39,351 nt of DNA from Nemertoderma westbladi (lineage: Eukaryota > Xenacoelomorpha > Nemertodermatida > Nemertodermatidae): contig JAUCBJ010006034.1 of assembly GCA_032718475.1 (NCBI GenBank), forward strand, positions 1-39,351, written 5' to 3'. How positions within the stretch are numbered: the stretch's first letter is position 1; each line of letters opens with the position of its first letter. Made by a program: the position numbers and the translations under genes. Below the pieces are notes generated by a model. That model was given only the letters and a program-made list of their open reading frames with translations, was not told the origin of the DNA and did not search any database. Below, one piece after another: positions 1 through 9,799 of this stretch.

Positions 1-165
1 GCATTTATTCTATTTAATAAATACACACTATTCTGGAACAATTTGTTTATGTATGATTAGCTACGCAATATAGATATTGTATCGGCATGCCACTGTTGCC
101 AACCAACTCATATAATAAATAACACGTTCTAGAATTTTGTGTATTTATTAAATAGATTAAATGGC
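1..165. repeat. Small MITE-like inverted-repeat element (left edge may be cut by the window)
   Basis: The arm at 10-27 (CTATTTAATAAATACACA) is matched perfectly in reverse complement at 138-155. The match continues imperfectly outward to base 1 and to about 165, and inward through a TTCT(G/A)GAAC motif near 31-39 and 126-134. This gives arms of roughly 39 bp around a spacer of about 85 bp. No coding capacity is visible. The size, AT-richness and long terminal inverted repeats fit a non-autonomous DNA transposon (MITE). A target-site duplication cannot be judged because the left end lies at the window boundary. It could also be a chance AT-rich palindrome, but an 18-bp perfect arm makes that unlikely. 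Confidence 0.55.
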
Positions 166-2886
166 TTGCAGCGAACAATAATTCTTGGAATTCTTCTGAT
201 CTTTGTTCTGGCTAAACATAGATACTTCTATATTGAATTATATTATTATTATTAATATTTATTTTATTTTTTACCTTTATATAGCATTCCACGCTTTAAC
301 GTTCCCTCATAATAATTGAAACATTCATAGTTTAATTTAATATAATCCAAATAAATGGTGCGCTTTGACTAACTTTGTAAGGGTTTCCAATAATGTATTT
401 TGTAAAATAATTGTAATCGTAGTATTTTGGGTAATCCTCACAGAGTCTACGATTTTTATATTATAAAAATCTTGAGATTCAAGGATCCAAAATATGTAAA
501 ACATATGAATTTCGGACGAGATTTGGGAGTTCGAAAATTGTATGGTTAGCATCTGCGCGAGGCTGTTTTATTCGAATTAATAAGTTCATATAATTTTGGA
601 AGTATCTGGGCATAAATGCATGCAATACCTATACAATATAAAAAGTTCAATGAAAACTGGGAAACTTGAACAACAATAATCGATATAGTAAGCACTAGAC
701 CTACAGTAACAGTGTATGCTGTAGTGGGTTATGAAAGCATCCTTAAATTTATGATCGGAAATTAATCGGAATTTTACAATCATTGATTTTGTTTATAATC
801 GTAAAATTGCGTCGGTCGCAAATGTTTTATGCTTACGGCTCAATATATTCCTTAAGCTTAAAAGTAAGTAATAACTACCATTCTCAGATACAATTAAAGT
901 ATCGATAGCCAATTATAATGAATCTGTGATGTTTAGTTTGTGGATTCGGTTTCAATTGTTTCTCATCATTTTAAAGATCTTCGTTGTTTATATAATGTCC
1001 TATATTGTATAAATTGTTAAACTTCTGTAAATAAATACAACCGTAGGGTGCGTGATCCGGTCGATTAATAATAATAAGCGGTAAGTAAATAAAAAAAAAC
1101 TATTATTTAGCTACAATAATAGCATGATTAATTGATTAAGAGTCTAATGCCAACTCGAAAATTTTCAAAATAAATATAACTTTTTAAAATCAGCGGGATA
1201 TTTGTCTTTTTATTATTTACTTACCATTTATTATTATATAATGTCGTATATATAGTCGTTGTTTCTATATATATAATGTCGTATATATATTCATTGTTTG
1301 TTGCTACCGGACATCCGTTACAGACAGACACGCCGGCAGACGGACAATGTCTATTTGGCCCGAATTCAAATCGTGGCGACCCACGCAATACATAGCAAAT
1401 ATTATAAAAACTATATTCTAGAATGTTTGGAAATTCAATGTCATCAATAATTGTTGCAAATACATAAACTTTAGAAAGCCAATATTCTAAACAAAATTCG
1501 GATAGATTTACAGATATGCATCCTTGCAACGCCACCTTCCACTTTTCCATCAGTAAGCAATAAATCAAACACACGGGAGAATAATAACTACAGTTCTACT
1601 ATGAAATTCTGAATGACCCAGTAAAAATCAAGGAGGACAAATTAGGCGATATCTTAAAGATTTGTAAAAAAAAGTATGGGGGGGGGGTTGTATCTGGAAT
1701 TAAGACGCTTTTTACCATAGTATTTCTAGCAGCTATAAGCAACCGAGCAACACTAGCTAAGCTATAGTTCGGCTACAGTTGCAATAATTATAATTTATAT
1801 AATAATAATAATAAACCAGTTTCTATATCATTTAAACCTGGATGTATATAATATTAAAAAAGTAAATAAATATTTGAATTTGAATGACAGATATGGGATA
1901 TTAATACAATTCAGAAAAATGCACAAAAATACATCCTTCTTAAGCAACCCGTTCCAAGATTACTCCAAAACCAATAACGTAATCAAAATGCGTCACTGAA
2001 ATCAAATATCTCATAGATTCAATCATCCTGGTCTTAGGCAGTCAATCGGTAAACTCATCTATAATTTAAACATCCAACAAACATCCAGTCATAATCAATT
2101 AACTTTCTTAACCCGTTGACGTACTTAAATCGTATCAGATGAATCCCGCTGTACTTTCCTCTATGAATTTCGTGCAGTGGCACTCTGAGCGGCAGATGAT
2201 GAATGAAGGCAATCCCAGCGAACAATATATGATGGATCATCACAAAAGACTGGTCAGACCACAACTACATTATGATAACTAGCCAGCCAGCCCCTCCTAC
2301 CTATTCAACCATGCTAAATATAATTATTCCTTATGAATTATTTTCACATATAATTCACAGATGGCGTTGATTTAAGCACGCAATGACTGCAGGCTTCGCC
2401 AAAGTTCTAGGCTAATAAAGCCAGAAGTAGGTATGAACTTTAATTCTCGTGATTGAGTGATCTCAATCAATACTAATGAGTTAATACATTTTTTACATAA
2501 TTAACTAATAAGTATAATTAATTGATTGTTTAAAGCGTCATTAATAATGACACAAACAGGGCATATAACTGATAAAGTCGAAATTAAAACGACATTTCTA
2601 TTTGAATTAGTCAATTTTCTATTAAGCCACAATATTTCACTTTTACGCCACAAGTTTTAACATTTTCATTTTGATGTTTGTAAATCTATAACCAGCGTGA
2701 AATACAGTTCTACTTTTTCAAAATTGAACATTAATAACATTTAATAGAATAGAATAATATAATGAATTCTCAAAATGGTCAATATTTATTGAGAAAACGG
2801 TTTCCTTAAAAAAACGGACAAAGTGATTTAAGTTTTGAAGTAACCACTGACTGATAACTAATGAAGGTTATTAGGTTCTAGGACCA
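166..2886. other. AT-rich intergenic DNA, no recognisable gene
   Basis: Only short open frames occur here and none resembles a protein I recognise. A direct repeat of about 25 bp (core ATAATGTCGTATATATA) occurs at about 1237-1264 and 1276-1302. A GC-richer island at about 1305-1390 and another at about 2130-2280 stand out from the AT-rich background. They could be remnants of mobile elements or unrecognised exons, but nothing in them is diagnostic. Confidence 0.6.
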
Positions 2887-2906
2887 CCCCCCCCCCCCCC
2901 CCCCCC
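2887..2906. repeat. Poly-C tract (20 C)
   Basis: An uninterrupted run of C about 100 bp before a G-rich minisatellite. It is one of five G/C homopolymers of at least 20 bases in this otherwise AT-rich window. The exact length is unreliable in sequencing. Confidence 0.9.
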
Positions 2907-3008
2907 AAACAGTTCCCCCCGTCAAAGCTAAAATTAATCTGCCATTAAATGCCATTTTTTTCAAAATTATAAAATAAAAATTTTTATATTCAAATTTTGT
3001 TTGTTTTG

Positions 3009-3425
3009 TCCGGGGGAAGTGCCCTATTGAACGGGGGGGGGGAACTGTCCGGGGGGAAGTGTCCTGGGGGAAGTGTCTGGGAGGAAAGTGTCCGGGGGGA
3101 AGTGTCCTATTGAACGTGGGGGAACTGTCCGGGGGGAAGTGTCCTGGGGGAAGTGTCTGGGAGGCAAGTATCCGGGGGAAGTGTCCTATTGAATGGGGGG
3201 GGGGAACTGTCCGGGGGGGAAGTGTCCTGGGGGAAGTGTCTGGGAGGCAAGTGTCCGGGAGGGTGTCCTATTGAACGTGGGGAACTGTCCGGGGGGAAGT
3301 GTCCTGGGGGAAGTGTCTGGGAGGCAAGTTCCCGGGGGGAAGTGTCCTATTGAATGGGGGGAACTGTCCGGGGGGAAGTGTCCGGGTTGAGGAGTGTCCG
3401 GAGGGAGGGGGGAAGTGTCTGGACA
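3009..3425. repeat. G-rich minisatellite, ~80-bp unit made of ~20-bp subunits
   Basis: The landmark CCTATTGAA recurs at about 3022, 3105, 3185, 3267 and 3345, giving a period of about 78-83 bp and about five copies. Within each copy, variants of GGGGGAAGTGTC recur every ~20 bp. Runs of 5-10 G separated by 8-12 bases make the plus strand a candidate for G-quadruplex formation. The overlapping short Gly/Ser/Cys-rich open frames are by-products of the repeat and not genes. Confidence 0.85.
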
Positions 3426-3806
3426 CCGGATATTATTATTGTTTTACCCAAATCTGTTTTGCAACGTTATTATTCAGAATAATTGTTGCAACACAGTTAC
3501 ATTTTTATAGTTACGTTTTGGCATTTGGATTGGATCAAAATTGATTTTCATTTTCTTGCTGTGTTGATTTATCATATGTACTGTAGTACTGTAGAATGAT
3601 ATCTGCAAAATCCGATTACTTCAAAAATAAAACTCACTTTACACCTACAATTATGTCCCGCTATATATATAGTATCGTAATTCAGAATCCTCAATTACCT
3701 CAATTTACCAATGTAAAAAGTAATTTGAAATATTCTAGCACTGAGCGAAGGACACCATCTCCATGGTGTTTATTAGCTTCACATATTTTGGATATTTGCA
3801 ATTCCA
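3426..3806. other. Unique AT-rich spacer between minisatellite and GATAC array
   Basis: No gene, RNA or repeat is recognisable. The open frame that starts here and runs into the GATAC array owes its length to the repeat. Confidence 0.6.
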
Positions 3807-4351
3807 ATACGATACGATACGATACGATACGATACGATACGATACGATACGATACGATACGATACGATACGATACGATACGATACGATACGATACGATAC
3901 GATACGATACGATACGATACGATACGATACGATACGATACGATACGATACGATACGATACGATACGATACGATACGATACGATACGATACGATACGATAC
4001 GATACGATACGATACGATACGATACGATACGATACGATACGATACGATACGATACGATACGATACGATACGATACGATACGATACGATACGATACGATAC
4101 GATACGATACGATACGATACGATACGATACGATACGATACGATACGATACGATACGATACGATACGATACGATACGATACGATACGATACGATACGATAC
4201 GATACGATACGATACGATACGATACGATACGATACGATACGATACGATACGATACGATACGATACGATACGATACGATACGATACGATACGATACGATAC
4301 GATACGATACGATACGATACGATACGATACTATACGATACGATACGATACG
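3807..4351. repeat. (GATAC)n pentanucleotide array, ~104 perfect copies
   Basis: GATAC repeats without error from 3811 to 4330 (520 bp, 104 copies). One G-to-T change follows at 4331 and a few more copies run to about 4351. Because 5 is coprime to 3 and the unit creates no stop in any frame on either strand, it yields artefactual open frames: TIRYD repeats on the plus strand and RIVSY repeats on the minus strand. The perfection suggests recent expansion or PCR slippage during library amplification. Every unit contains GATA, the core of GATA-factor sites. Confidence 0.97.
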
Positions 4352-4445
4352 AAGCAATTTTTCACGATACGATACGATACGAATACAATTTTGGGAAAAT
4401 ACGATACGATATGCAAAATCCAAGATACGATACGAAATACGAAAA
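4352..4445. repeat. Degenerate right edge of the GATAC array
   Basis: Interrupted GATACGATACGA blocks are separated by A/T-rich stretches. This is the decayed flank expected when a microsatellite is homogenised at its centre and mutates at its edge. Confidence 0.8.
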
Positions 4446-5240
4446 AGTTTCGCATTTTTGTCGTAGATCGTATTATATTTAAGAGTTGATAAAAATATAA
4501 GTATTGTGTGGAGAAAATATTTTATAAATCTAATAGGGAAATATGTTTTATTTCAATGTTCTAGTATCGTTGTTTACTGCAACAGTGCGGCAATATTGGC
4601 TACAACATCCATAAGGACGTTATGCACGGGGCCTAATAGTAGACCTTACGGAAGAATATATCAAATTAATTATAACATTGACCTACGGATTCAATGAGAA
4701 TTGTTATGGAAGTAGAAATCTAATATTTCTATCAAACACATGCTCGGTATTGTATCAGGGGATTGCCGCCTGTCAATATGTACACGTTCTCTGAACCCAG
4801 AGTTATACTGCCGTATTTGGGCGAATACGACAAGCTACTGTACTATACAGTACGTTTGTTGTGGTTAGTGACGGGTTGTTAGTATCTCATGCAAAATAAA
4901 TGTAGGACTTTGTAATTATTTTGCGAATATTGGGACCATGCATTTTCTAACTCACAGGTTTCGTTGCATTGCTTGGATCAAACTTATCTCAAACACTCAA
5001 ACTGATCAAAGGTCACTTTCCAGCGTTAAAGACCCTTGTTTATTTATGAAAACCTCCCTCGCTGCGCTCGCTCGGTACATAAATAAGCTGCAAAGTGCTA
5101 CTTTGCGCACAATGATGTAAATAGTTATTATTCTCTCACTGGAATGCCTTATCATAACATTAACATAACATAACATAGCATTGTAGGCGCTATTAGAGTT
5201 TTCCTCACAAGTTTATTTAATCTGTTATTAGAGTATATTA
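4446..5240. other. Intergenic DNA with a small inverted repeat
   Basis: No gene is recognised. A GC-rich block near 5050-5075 (CTCGCTGCGCTCGCTCGG) is bracketed by TTATTTATG at about 5041 and CATAAATAA at about 5079, forming a 9-bp-arm hairpin that may be part of an old mobile element. A short (CATAA)n run lies at about 5152-5177. Confidence 0.5.
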
Positions 5241-5242
5241 AA

Positions 5243-5372
5243 ATACGATACGAAACACGAAAAATATTTATTCGTATTATACGATACGAAGTTAATTTTT
5301 ATGATACGATACGAAGAAAATAATAGGATACGAAATACGAAAATTCGTTTTCGTATCGTATCGTATCCTGTC
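5243..5372. repeat. Second, degenerate GATAC patch with a hairpin
   Basis: GATACGA-type words recur in interrupted form about 800 bp beyond the main array. At the right end an AGGATACGA block (about 5328) faces its reverse complement TCGTATCGTATCCT (about 5356-5370) across a short TTCG centre, so the last ~45 bases form an imperfect hairpin. This is a separate or decayed member of the same satellite. Confidence 0.75.
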
Positions 5373-5728
5373 CCTGCTTTGAAGTCACCAATATTTCAGG
5401 GAGGAGGGCCCCACAATCACTCCCAAGGATACATACCTTCACTATTACATCGGGACCTTTTCTTTATGTGGTATGCACCTGGCTAGGCAACGTCACAAAC
5501 TCACAATGACTTGGCAGCGAATCGAAACAGAGAAAGGGGCCTCCCTTTATCGGGGGGAATAATACGTAATACGTAGGAGTAATATAAGTAATTTGATTTT
5601 CGCTGCCTTATTCTTTACTGTAGAGAAAGAGTGTTATAAAAGAAATTGAAAACTGCTATATATTTTTACTGCTTCCATAGTTACACAACGATTCCGATTA
5701 TTGTACTATTCAACTCCCGATGCCTGAC
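5373..5728. other. Intergenic DNA, nothing recognised
   Basis: Unique sequence with short open frames only, lying between the second GATAC patch and the first MITE. Confidence 0.5.
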
Positions 5729-5731
5729 TTA

Positions 5732-6530
5732 AGTCCTGTTTACACGTGGCAAATTTACCAGCAACTTCACCAGCAACTTGGCCGGCAACTTTTAGAGCAA
5801 CTTGGCAGTTTTTACTGTAAAATAGTCAATAGTGGGTACTGGTTCAGTGTTCATCCACCCCTCACCAAATTTTAGCTACTAGCTAGTTTTTGATAATTTC
5901 TTTTTTTTTTAATTTAGTCATTTTCTTTTTAAAAAATTAATGTTCTAGAACAAATATTTTTTGTTCTAGAAAACTTTTTAGACAAAGGCCTGGTTTGTAT
6001 TTAAAAATCATGTGATGGATATAATACGTGTATAAAATGAATAAAACATATTTTTTTTTAATTTGAAATTTTTCAATTAAATCATCATGATAGCTAGTAA
6101 AATTTATGGCAACTAATAAATAATAAAAGCAATGATAAAAGTAATTTTCACAATAATTTTTTTTTCAAATTTTCAATTTTTATTGTTTCACTAGCTAATA
6201 AAAAGTACTAGCTAACACAAAATCAAAATTTCAAGCTACAATCTTACTGTCAAAAGGTCAAATGTTTGTTCTAGAACAAAACCACAATAATAAAAGCTAT
6301 TTTTCACAAGAAAAAAGTGGACTTCTGGATTTGTCTCACAAAAAACCGCTTTATCTAATACTGTTTAATTTAATTTGATTATCCAGCTTTAATTCGCCCA
6401 CGCAAATTCCTTCAAGTTGCCTTAAAATTTGAGCAACTTTTACGGCAACTTTTTTTCAGCAACTTAGGTGTTTACACGGAGTAACTTGATTTTTCCTATC
6501 AAGTTGATTTTGCCACGTGTAAACAGGCCT
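5732..6530. mobile_element. MITE-like element, copy 1 (799 bp), TTA target duplication
   Basis: The left end AGTCCTGTTTACACGTGGCA faces its reverse complement at the right end (TGCCACGTGTAAACAGGCCT). The element is bracketed by TTA at 5729-5731 and at 6531-6533, a 3-bp duplication of the type made by PIF/Harbinger transposases. Just inside each end GCAACTT (or AAGTTGC) is repeated several times at about 10-16 bp spacing, as subterminal repeats that could be transposase-binding sites. No transposase frame is present, so it is non-autonomous. The interior matches copy 2 in reverse orientation, including the CTGTAAAATAGT and CTAGCTAGTTTTTGATAA words and the AATTCCTTCAAGTT end block. Confidence 0.8.
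5943..5971. repeat. Perfect 12-bp inverted repeat of TTCTAGAACAAA inside MITE copy 1
   Basis: TTCTAGAACAAA (5943-5954) and TTTGTTCTAGAA (5960-5971) flank a 5-base loop. TTCTAGAA fits the inverted heat-shock-element core TTCnnGAA. A third TTCTAGAAC lies at 6269-6277 in the same element. Heat-shock-factor binding is inference only. Confidence 0.7.
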
Positions 6531-6533
6531 TTA

Positions 6534-7117
6534 CTATGATTTAAAGTTCTGGAATATTTATGACGTAAGTAGAGAGCACCTCAACAGAAAAGCGTAAATT
6601 GAGTGTGTGATGTTTAAATTTCGATTAATGTATGAAAATTTGAGAATTTGCACCAATTCCTTATTTTAGATTTTAAAGAATAATTCAATCCCATTGATTT
6701 TTTACCCTAAAAAAATGATGTCCTTTTTCTCCCGATGGTATTCGGTTCAAAAGCTAACAATTCCATCAATGTAATGTGATCAAGTAAGTACCGAGTACTG
6801 TAGGTAGGTAGTGGCGAAACGGTGCAAATTAATTTATCTTTAATGAAAATTAAATCCCAAAATCTTTCACTCCGACAAATGAACTTGGTCTATGATGGAA
6901 CATCGAAACTGCTCTGCCAAGGGCCAAAACTTATGTAATTTCATTAAACATGTATGTATGAATATGGGATTAAATACTAATATGGTGGGGGGGGGGGGGG
7001 GGGGGGGGCATTAAACAATCGAAAATTTATCCATACCATATATTTTTCAAATAATTCAAAATAAGTTATGAAATAAAAAATTCAGAAATATTTAATAACT
7101 AATTACATATTCGGTAT
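6534..7117. other. Intergenic DNA downstream of the channel gene, with poly-G tract
   Basis: AT-rich sequence without a gene. A run of 22 G occupies 6987-7008. It probably includes the end of the channel 3' UTR if the candidate poly(A) signal at 7118-7123 is not used. Confidence 0.5.
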
Positions 7118-7123
7118 TTTATT
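7118..7123 (-). promoter_or_regulatory. Candidate poly(A) signal AATAAA for the Kv1 gene
   Basis: TTTATT on the plus strand reads AATAAA on the gene strand, about 210 bases after the stop codon. I saw no AATAAA or ATTAAA closer to the stop. The region is AT-rich, so chance occurrence is possible. Confidence 0.3.
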
Positions 7124-7331
7124 AATAAAATAAAATCAATGGGTATTTTCAATGTTCCTGCTGAAAGAGTTGACTAGGATGAAATGAATTCAAAGTCTCG
7201 CAAAGCTAAGAGTAGTGCTACAAAGGATATGTATCCAAAATGTAATTAGTTCTTAACGGTGGTTGCAACACGATTCAATTACTCACCTTACCTATTGTAC
7301 CAAATATACCAGTCAAACTGGGGTGGGGGTG

Positions 7332-9014
7332 CTACACCTGTGTGGCCTTTCTGCTCATATCCATATCGACAAGACTGATACAATTGGGGCGGGGGGTGGG
7401 AGGAGCATCTCCTATTGAACCGAGACGAGTGGGACGGTCGCTACCGGTGGAGTCCCGACGGAGCAGTTTGGTGCCGGGCGTGGGACTGGGCCCCCGATCC
7501 GGTAGGGACCCCCTCCGGGACAGCGTGGGAGAGTAGTCCCGCGCGGGCCGGGGGGAAACCTCGGTTGGCTCCTCTTCCGCCGCCGCCGTCTCGTACAACA
7601 AAAATATCGAGTTATCATTCTCGCTGTCCCGATGGTAAAAATAGTTAAAGTTGGAGACGATTACGGGTACTGGAAGCGCGATTGTGAGGACTCCTGCGAT
7701 GGCGCAAAGAGATCCAACTAGTTTGCCTGGGAAGGATTGAGGGAGGATGTCCCCGTAGCCCACTGTCGTCATAGTAACTACGGACCACCAGAAGGCGTGC
7801 GGAATACTCGGGAATTCCGAGTCCTTTGTATCCTGTTCGGCGAAATATACAGCGGAGGAGAAAAGGACAACGCCGATTGCGAGGAAGAATATGAGAAGTC
7901 CCAGTTCCCGCATGCTCGCCTTGAGCGTTCTACCGAGGATTTTGAGACCGTTTGAGTGCCGACTGAGTTTGAATACACGGAACACCCTCACCAACCTGAT
8001 TACGCGTAGGATCGCTAGTGAAGCCGCTTTTGGGTTAGTTTTTTCATCTTGGACTAACGCCGTTCCCACTGTGATAAAAAATGGTAGAATCGCGATTAAA
8101 TCGAAAATATTTGTAACGTTCTTCCAGAACTTGAGTTTACTCGGGCTAGCAATGAATCGCATTGTAATCTCTATGGTGAACCAAATAACGCAGACAAATT
8201 CTATTACAAAAAATACATCGTTAAAATTGAGGCCGTGATCGTCCAATAGGAGTGCCCTGTCACCTTCTTCGTTATGACTATCTGTGTCATTGTGTCCCCC
8301 TACATCTCCCTTTAGTGAAGGTAATGTCTCTAAGCAAAACGCCACTATTGATAAAAGTATCACAACTACGGATATTAAGGCCACAATACGCGCCAACATC
8401 GAACTCTCTGGGTACTCGAAAGCCAGCCAAATGTGTCGTAGGAGTTTATGAGTGGGAAGAGCTTCCTGTGTTTCTCGAAGGAACCCTTCATCCTCCCGAA
8501 ACTTTTCCATAACATCGGCACCCAAATCGTAGAAAAATATTTCCTTCGCGAAGACCTCGATGGGAACGCTGACCGGCCTTCTAAGTCTGCCGCCGCTCTG
8601 GTAGAAGTACAATATTGCATCGAAACTGGGCCGATTCCTGTCGAAAAAGTACTCGTTGCGTAGAGGATCGAAGTATTGCATTCTTTTTTTCGGGTTGCCA
8701 AGCAAAGTCGCTGGAAATCTATTTAATGTCTTTAAAAGCGTCTCAAATTTTAAACCGCTGATGTTAATAACAACCCTTTCGTTGGCGTCTGTAGGCGACA
8801 TCCGATTGAGCTGGGAATCCGCTGTGACCGGCTCCATTTCGGTTAATAATTTGGGCCAGGATCGATTGTTGGAGGCTGAATACTGATTGCTAAGTCCACA
8901 CATTGAGCCGCTATTCTGTTGACTCTCTCTATCAAACTGGCGAGATTTACCTGCCAGTCTTTGGTTATAGATATTCCCTTCAATCCCTTCCGTTGCCATG
9001 ACAACTTCCACCAT
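7332..9014 (-). CDS. Shaker-type (Kv1) voltage-gated potassium channel subunit, complete, 560 aa
   Basis: This is the pore-forming alpha subunit of a plasma-membrane delayed-rectifier or A-type K+ channel; four subunits form one pore. The order is: a variable N-terminus (1-78); the T1 tetramerisation domain (about 79-178, [14 protein letters not shown] to FREDEGF); S1 (206-227); an S1-S2 loop with an N-glycosylation sequon at N242; S2 (265-286); S3 (300-317); the S4 voltage sensor with basic residues at R337, R340, R343, R346, K349 and R352; S5 (369-390); the pore helix and selectivity filter TTVGYGD (416-422); and S6 (433-455) with the PVP gate hinge (448-450). The C-tail ends in ATQV, a class I PDZ ligand like the TDV end of other Kv1 channels. 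Length is typical of the family. The whole CDS lies in one exon. The first ATG has A at -3 and G at +4; M6 at 8999 is a possible alternative start. Two usual outer-pore residues are changed (see findings). Subfamily assignment is secure; the orthologue within Kv1 is not. Confidence 0.96.
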   Translation of the reverse strand: MVEVVMATEGIEGNIYNQRLAGKSRQFDRESQQNSGSMCGLSNQYSASNNRSWPKLLTEMEPVTADSQLNRMSPTDANERVVINISGLKFETLLKTLNRFPATLLGNPKKRMQYFDPLRNEYFFDRNRPSFDAILYFYQSGGRLRRPVSVPIEVFAKEIFFYDLGADVMEKFREDEGFLRETQEALPTHKLLRHIWLAFEYPESSMLARIVALISVVVILLSIVAFCLETLPSLKGDVGGHNDTDSHNEEGDRALLLDDHGLNFNDVFFVIEFVCVIWFTIEITMRFIASPSKLKFWKNVTNIFDLIAILPFFITVGTALVQDEKTNPKAASLAILRVIRLVRVFRVFKLSRHSNGLKILGRTLKASMRELGLLIFFLAIGVVLFSSAVYFAEQDTKDSEFPSIPHAFWWSVVTMTTVGYGDILPQSFPGKLVGSLCAIAGVLTIALPVPVIVSNFNYFYHRDSENDNSIFLLYETAAAEEEPTEVSPRPARDYSPTLSRRGSLPDRGPSPTPGTKLLRRDSTGSDRPTRLGSIGDAPPTPRPNCISLVDMDMSRKATQV

Positions 9015-9049
9015 ATTCCCTGTACTCCCTCTGGAAGCTGATTGGTCAG

Positions 9050-9542
9050 CTGGGACAGGTAGACAGAATTTGCCAGGGGTCAGCTGCCACCCGGCTAGAA
9101 AATTCTGCCTATGAATCTTGAAAATGTTACAACTAACATGAAATCAGGTTTCACAATATCCAATACATATATAATAATTCATAACATTAAATTAACCAAT
9201 GAAGGAAATACACATTATATTTTATCCTAATTCAATTCTTAAATCTTAAAATAAGTATTTAAAAACAAAGTTACAATGTATCAAAATGAAAATTATTAAT
9301 TTAATTATTAAAACTACGACTTAATAAATACTTCCATATTATTGTGATCAAGACATAAATAAAAGAGTATTGGATGGCCGACTCAGCAACAGGCTGTTAG
9401 TATAAAGAAAGTAAAAGGAGATTACGGAAAGCGAGCTACTACTACGGTACCTCGTTCACTCACTGCGTGCCTATATTCCTATCATCTACCCTCAGTTGCC
9501 AGTCCAATCCTGCGGCAGCTCGAAGCCGCAGAGCGAACTTAC
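9050..9542 (-). other. Candidate 5'-UTR intron of the Kv1 gene
   Basis: On the gene strand a consensus donor GTAAGT (plus 9537-9542, ACTTAC) lies upstream. A pyrimidine-rich stretch ending in CCCAG (last base at plus 9050) lies 35 bases before the start codon. The 493 bases between are mostly AT-rich, while the sequence upstream of the donor is richer in GC, like an exon. Untranslated introns before single-exon coding regions are common in Kv1 genes. No transcript evidence is available here. Confidence 0.35.
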
Positions 9543-9714
9543 ATTTACAGCCTACACCGTCCATACGCATGCCACACATCCCTCCCATACACACACTACA
9601 CTGCCTGAGTTCGACGCAGGACTGGCTAGTTGCATCTGGCAGCAGGCGAATCTCTCGCCATTCTCAATGGATCATGTAGCGGTGAAGGGAGGAGGACTGC
9701 TCCCAATCCCCAAT

Positions 9715-9734
9715 CCCCCCCCCCCCCCCCCCCC
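9715..9734. repeat. Poly-C tract (20 C)
   Basis: An uninterrupted C run upstream of the channel gene, possibly within its 5' UTR (as poly-G on the transcript). Confidence 0.9.
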
Positions 9735-9785
9735 ATCCGGATGAATGATGCTTGCCAATCCTCCTTCCCCATTCGCTCCCCCTGA

Positions 9786-9793
9786 CTTATATA
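9786..9793 (-). promoter_or_regulatory. Candidate TATA box for the Kv1 gene
   Basis: TATATAAG on the gene strand matches the TATA consensus. It would place a start site near 9755-9763 and a first exon of about 215 bases ending at the candidate donor at 9542. A G homopolymer on the gene strand (9715-9734) would fall in that exon. The placement is consistent with the splice-site model but unproven. Confidence 0.3.
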
Positions 9794-9799
9794 TTATCA

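Noticed and set aside
1300-1390. A tRNA or tRNA-derived SINE, suggested by a TTCAAATC word like the B box
   Set aside because: The flanking bases do not pair as a T-arm stem, and no A box or acceptor stem is visible.
2055-2264. A 69-codon minus-strand open frame in a GC-richer patch
   Set aside because: No recognisable domain and no splice-site context that I could support. It is kept only as part of the intergenic description.
3596-4489. Long open frames of TIRYD (plus) and RIVSY (minus) repeats
   Set aside because: They are direct products of the stop-free (GATAC)n repeat and are open on both strands at once.
7342-8886. Several open frames overlapping the channel gene on both strands
   Set aside because: They are shadow frames of the Kv1 coding sequence, which has clear homology throughout.
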